The notes under the pieces are model-generated. The model did no database searches and had not been told where the DNA came from. It saw only the letters and a list, made by a program, of their open reading frames with translations. This document shows positions 60,052 through 64,000 of a stretch of 64,000 nucleotides of DNA, piece by piece (position 1 is the first letter of the stretch; every line of letters begins with the position of its first letter). Origin of the DNA: Halalkalibacillus sediminis (GTDB lineage Bacteria > Bacillota > Bacilli > Bacillales > Alkalibacillaceae); contig NZ_PJNH01000001.1 in assembly GCF_002844535.1 (NCBI RefSeq), forward strand, positions 620,001 to 684,000, written 5' to 3'. Made by a program: the position numbers and the translations under genes.

Positions 60052-61217
60052 TAAAATTCGCGAATCCTTTCTCTATATCTCTTCATTTCATCTTTAAGTT
60101 GATTGATAGTATCAGAAGTAAATTGATCTAAAATCGCTTGGGCAACTTCCCATGCTACAATATGCTCCATCACAACAGAGGCTGCAGGCACAGCACATGA
60201 ATCTGATCTCTCAATGCTTGCCTCAAAAGGTTCTTTCGTTTCAATATCAACGCTTTGCAGTGGTTTATATAGTGTTGGGATTGGTTTCATGACACCTTTA
60301 ACGATAATAGGCATCCCTGTGGTCATTCCACCTTCAAACCCTCCTAAGCGATTCGACTTTCTTTTGTAACCATCAGTAGAGTTGTAATAAATTTCATCGT
60401 GTGTTTCACTTCCACGTCGTTCAGCGGCTTCGAATCCGATTCCAAATTCAACACCTTTGAATGCATTGATACTGATGACACTCCCAGCAATTCTTCCGTC
60501 AAGCTTTCGGTCATAATGAACATGAGAACCAATACCGGAAGGCATACCTTCAACACAAACCTCTACTACACCGCCTATTGAGTCTCCATCTTTTTTCGCT
60601 TGATCAATAGCATCCATCATAGCCTTCTCTTTTGTAGAATCGAGCGTTCGAACGGGAGACAGGTTGGACATTTCAACTTTATCGTTGAATGTCATGGATG
60701 GTTGATCATCAGCTTCCACATCGTAAATTCGTTTGACGTAACCAACTACATCAACACCAATTTCCTTGAGGATTTTCTTTGCTACAGCACCTGCTGCTAC
60801 TCTTGCAGCTGTCTCTCTGGCTGAAGATCTTTCTAATACATTCCTCATGTCTCGGTGATCATATTTCAAACCACCATTCAAATCAGCATGACCTGGTCGA
60901 GGTTTTGAAATTTGTCTCTTGATCTCTTCATCACTTTCAATCGGCTCTTCGTCCATAATTTGCTTCCAGTGCTTGAAATCATCGTTCGTAATGATGAGTG
61001 AAATCGGAGACCCTAGAGTGTAGCCGTGTCTGACTCCGCTAGTGATTTCGACCAAGTCTTTTTCAATTTTCATTCTTCGTCCACGCCCATGTCCACCTTG
61101 ACGACGAATTAACGATTCGTTGATATCTTCTTTGGTTAACTGTAAATGAGCAGGTACACCTTCAACTATTGTTGTAAGTTGTTTTCCATGGGATTCTCCG
61201 GCTGTTAAATATCTCAT
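60051..61217 (-). CDS. aroC: Chorismate synthase
   Basis: A 388-residue FMN-dependent enzyme (aroF in B. subtilis) that makes chorismate, the last common step. [13 protein letters not shown] at the start, [43 protein letters not shown] and the C-terminal [13 protein letters not shown] are conserved. It follows cheR by about 11 nt in the same direction, as in B. subtilis. Confidence 0.97.
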   Translation of the reverse strand: MRYLTAGESHGKQLTTIVEGVPAHLQLTKEDINESLIRRQGGHGRGRRMKIEKDLVEITSGVRHGYTLGSPISLIITNDDFKHWKQIMDEEPIESDEEIKRQISKPRPGHADLNGGLKYDHRDMRNVLERSSARETAARVAAGAVAKKILKEIGVDVVGYVKRIYDVEADDQPSMTFNDKVEMSNLSPVRTLDSTKEKAMMDAIDQAKKDGDSIGGVVEVCVEGMPSGIGSHVHYDRKLDGRIAGSVISINAFKGVEFGIGFEAAERRGSETHDEIYYNSTDGYKRKSNRLGGFEGGMTTGMPIIVKGVMKPIPTLYKPLQSVDIETKEPFEASIERSDSCAVPAASVVMEHIVAWEVAQAILDQFTSDTINQLKDEMKRYRERIREF

Positions 61218-61228
61218 ATTTGATCACC

Positions 61229-62008
<780 letters not shown>

Positions 62009-62091
62009 TTACTTCTCCCCTAGCTGATCCATGTCCTTCTATTATAATTCAGTTAGATGTCATATGCTATTGTTGTAGTTATGTAAAATAA

Positions 62092-62118
62092 AATCCCTGT
62101 GTATTATACACAGGGATT
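62092..62118 (-). terminator. Terminator of ndk
   Basis: AATCCCTGTGTAT and ATACACAGGGATT form a 12-13-bp stem with a minimal loop, followed on the minus strand by TTATTT. Confidence 0.8.
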
Positions 62119-62128
62119 GAATCTGAAA

Positions 62129-62575
62129 TTAGTAAGTCCACTTATCTGAATCTTTTTCATAAGAGATTAACTCTTTTGAATCAAAGAACAAGTCGATCTC
62201 TCTTGCAGCTGATTCTGGAGAGTCAGATCCGTGAATAACGTTTTTACCTACTGTTAGACCATAGTCACCACGGATTGTAGCAACATCAGATTCAGTCGGG
62301 TTAGTTGCACCCATCATTTTTCTTGCAGTAAGAATTACATTCTCACCTTCCCAAACCATAGCGAATACTGGTCCGGAAGTAATGAAACCAACCAATTCTC
62401 CGAAGAATGGCTTGTCCGAATGCTCACCATAATGAGTTTCTGCTAATTCAGTCGGAATCTGCATTAATTTTGCTCCAACTAATTTGAATCCTTTCTTTTC
62501 AAAACGTTCAACAATATCTCCAATCAAGTTACGTTGAACACCGTCTGGTTTTACCATAATAAATGTTCTTTCCAT
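62129..62575 (-). CDS. ndk: Nucleoside diphosphate kinase
   Basis: A 148-residue enzyme that balances NTP pools by phosphate transfer through a phosphohistidine. The active His115 is in [32 protein letters not shown] and [17 protein letters not shown] are conserved. ATG 62575 follows AGAGGTG; the longer frame adds three residues over the ribosome site. It lies between hepT and cheR, with its own terminator. Confidence 0.97.
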   Translation of the reverse strand: MERTFIMVKPDGVQRNLIGDIVERFEKKGFKLVGAKLMQIPTELAETHYGEHSDKPFFGELVGFITSGPVFAMVWEGENVILTARKMMGATNPTESDVATIRGDYGLTVGKNVIHGSDSPESAAREIDLFFDSKELISYEKDSDKWTY

Positions 62576-62668
62576 TATTAACACCTCTATTTAAATTTTA
62601 TTTAAGCCAAAAAAAGTTTATCAAAGTTCTAATGAAATTACAATTTGAATTTCTAATGTTTCTTCTAG

Positions 62669-63643
62669 TTACGTTTGCCTCTTACCTAAGTAATTTGCAA
62701 TCTGCTTTAGCGATTTCTTAGCACGTTGATCTGGCAAGAAGGATATTTCATGCAATGCTTTATCTAAATATTTACGACTCATTTGATAGGCTTGTTCAAT
62801 AGCTTCAGATTCCCTAATTTTAATAATTGTTTCATTTATATCAGCAGAATAGGCATCATTAGCAGGGTTATTGAAATAGGCTTTCACAGATTCATAAATA
62901 GACAGATCTTTAAATGCTAACAAAGTCGGTAAAGTTAAATTACCATTCATCAAATCACTACCGACTGGTTTGCCCAATTGCTTCTCAGTAGCTGTGAAAT
63001 CGAGTATATCATCGATGATTTGATAAGACATCCCTATGTAATACCCATACCGGAATAAGTGTTGTTGGACATTCTCAGAAGCGTTTGCAGCAACAGCACC
63101 TAATTGAGTACTTGTTGCGATTAATAAAGCTGTCTTTCTTTTAATTCGTTTAAAATATGTAAAACAGTTTTGATCGAGTGAATATTTATCTCTGATTTGT
63201 TCAATTTCACCTATACATAATTCATGGATGGCATTAGCCAAAAGGTTGTGTAATCGGTTGCCTTCAAATGGTTTTAAAAGTTCTAGAGTTCGTGCAAAAA
63301 CGTAATCCCCTGTGTACATAGCTGTTTTATTATTCCACTTAGCGTTCACAGTAGGTTTGCCCCTACGTATTGTCGAATGGTCGATCACGTCATCATGAAC
63401 TAGAGAAGCCATATGTATTAATTCTAAGGCAACTGCAACATCAATGATATTTTCTTGTGAATCGTCGCCAAACTTAGAGGATAGCAAGACAAATACAGGT
63501 CGTATTCTTTTACCACCTGCTTCAAGCAGATGATGAGAAGCAACCTGAATCATGGAACTCTCAGTTCGTGTAACTTCCTTGATCTGCTTTTCAATTTGTT
63601 GAATATCTTGACTGATATATGATAGTGCTGATTGTAATTTCAT
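62669..63643 (-). CDS. hepT: Heptaprenyl diphosphate synthase component II
   Basis: A 324-residue trans-prenyl synthase subunit that builds the C35 side chain of menaquinone-7 with HepS. First Asp-rich motif DDVID at 84-88, then RRGKPTVNAKW and GDYVFARTLELL, and the second motif IIDDILDFT near residue 210. The long-chain type fits its place beside menG. ATG 63643 follows AGGTGGAT. The window ends before hepS. Confidence 0.95.
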   Translation of the reverse strand: MKLQSALSYISQDIQQIEKQIKEVTRTESSMIQVASHHLLEAGGKRIRPVFVLLSSKFGDDSQENIIDVAVALELIHMASLVHDDVIDHSTIRRGKPTVNAKWNNKTAMYTGDYVFARTLELLKPFEGNRLHNLLANAIHELCIGEIEQIRDKYSLDQNCFTYFKRIKRKTALLIATSTQLGAVAANASENVQQHLFRYGYYIGMSYQIIDDILDFTATEKQLGKPVGSDLMNGNLTLPTLLAFKDLSIYESVKAYFNNPANDAYSADINETIIKIRESEAIEQAYQMSRKYLDKALHEISFLPDQRAKKSLKQIANYLGKRQT

Positions 63644-63674
63644 GATATCCACCTATTTTATGAGCGTTTTAAGG

Positions 63675-64000
63675 TTACTTTTTCGCTAAATGCATAGCAG
63701 CTGCGCCTAGTGCATAACTTTTCACTTGCACGGATTTAAATCCTGCGTCTAAAAACATTTTTCTTAACGTCTCTTTATCTGGAAACCCTTTAGTTGATTC
63801 ATGGAGCCATGCATATTCTTCGTAACTCTTAGCAAAAAGTTTCCCGAATAATGGCATGATATGTTTGAAATAAAAGAAATAAAGCTGTTTGTAAACTGGG
63901 AGAGTAGGTTGTGACGTTTCTAAACATACAACACTACCTCCAGGTTTGACTACTCTGTACATCTCTTTTATTACTTGCATATAATCAGGCACGTTTCTTA
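63675..64000 (-). CDS. menG: Demethylmenaquinone methyltransferase MenG (N-terminus outside window)
   Basis: The C-terminal 108 or so residues are present; the gene continues past the right edge. [29 protein letters not shown], the [30 protein letters not shown] region and a C-terminal [10 protein letters not shown] match the UbiE/MenG family, which makes the final methylation of menaquinone with SAM. Its position before hepT matches the hepS-menG-hepT operon. The in-frame ATG at 63992 is internal, not the start. Confidence 0.93.
   Translation of the reverse strand, partial: RNVPDYMQVIKEMYRVVKPGGSVVCLETSQPTLPVYKQLYFFYFKHIMPLFGKLFAKSYEEYAWLHESTKGFPDKETLRKMFLDAGFKSVQVKSYALGAAAMHLAKK

Overview
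The window is a chromosomal segment of a low-GC Gram-positive bacterium of the family Bacillaceae. The order ypiA-ypiB-ypiF-qcrABC-ypjA...ypjD-dapB-mgsA-bshA-cca-birA-panBCD-dinG-ypmB-aspB-asnS-dnaD-nth, with recU-ponA, yppC, yppE, gpsB, rnpB and rlmL(ypsC) nearby, is the Bacillus subtilis arrangement. Acidic proteins (notably the tail of PBP1), the MsrAB fusion and the YjcZ, YolD and YpjA families suggest a halotolerant, spore-forming genus such as Halobacillus, Pontibacillus or Virgibacillus. The genus is an inference. No phage, IS element, CRISPR array, tRNA or rRNA gene was seen.

Layout. 1-2.8 kb is a small accessory patch: a partial SCP2-domain gene, a small membrane protein behind a sigma-B-like promoter, a DUF4362 lipoprotein enclosed by nested repeats, msrA and another lipoprotein. 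3-10.3 kb holds an S9 peptidase, the double dynamin DynA, a membrane diguanylate cyclase with an attenuator-like leader, and a ferredoxin. 10.4-22.3 kb is mixed housekeeping: a LysM/M14 peptidase, an MhqD-like hydrolase, MsrAB, Ung, a LexA-box yolD, a 27-residue YjcZ peptide, tatC with two tatA genes, dfrA-thyA, an NlpC/P60 hydrolase, a cold-shock protein and a PreQ1-riboswitch-controlled queuosine-precursor transporter. 22.3-31.7 kb carries a rhodanese/methyltransferase/type III PKS cluster, an SDR, an M32 peptidase, rlmL, rnpB, gpsB, ypsA, cdd and the yppE-yppC group. 31.8-35.1 kb is recU-ponA on the plus strand. 35.1-64 kb runs almost entirely on the minus strand: DNA repair and replication, asparagine and aspartate metabolism, pantothenate, biotin ligase, CCA-adding enzyme, bacillithiol, lysine, the menaquinol:cytochrome c reductase, the shikimate end steps, CheR, Ndk and the menaquinone genes hepT-menG.

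How genes work together. hepT and menG make the menaquinone oxidised by QcrABC. QcrA has a twin-arginine signal that needs Tat genes like those at 16-17 kb. thyA and dfrA couple dTMP synthesis to folate recycling. aroB, aroC and aroA complete chorismate synthesis.

Main points for a second look. (1) A structured leader of about 120 bp occurs twice, upstream of the diguanylate cyclase and of a degenerate ComEC-like protein, with mutually exclusive terminator and antiterminator hairpins. (2) Compared with B. subtilis, three gene blocks are missing inside conserved operons: aroH-trpEDCFBA-hisC-tyrA, bshB1, and most of ypjB. (3) A nested-repeat cassette surrounds the DUF4362 lipoprotein.
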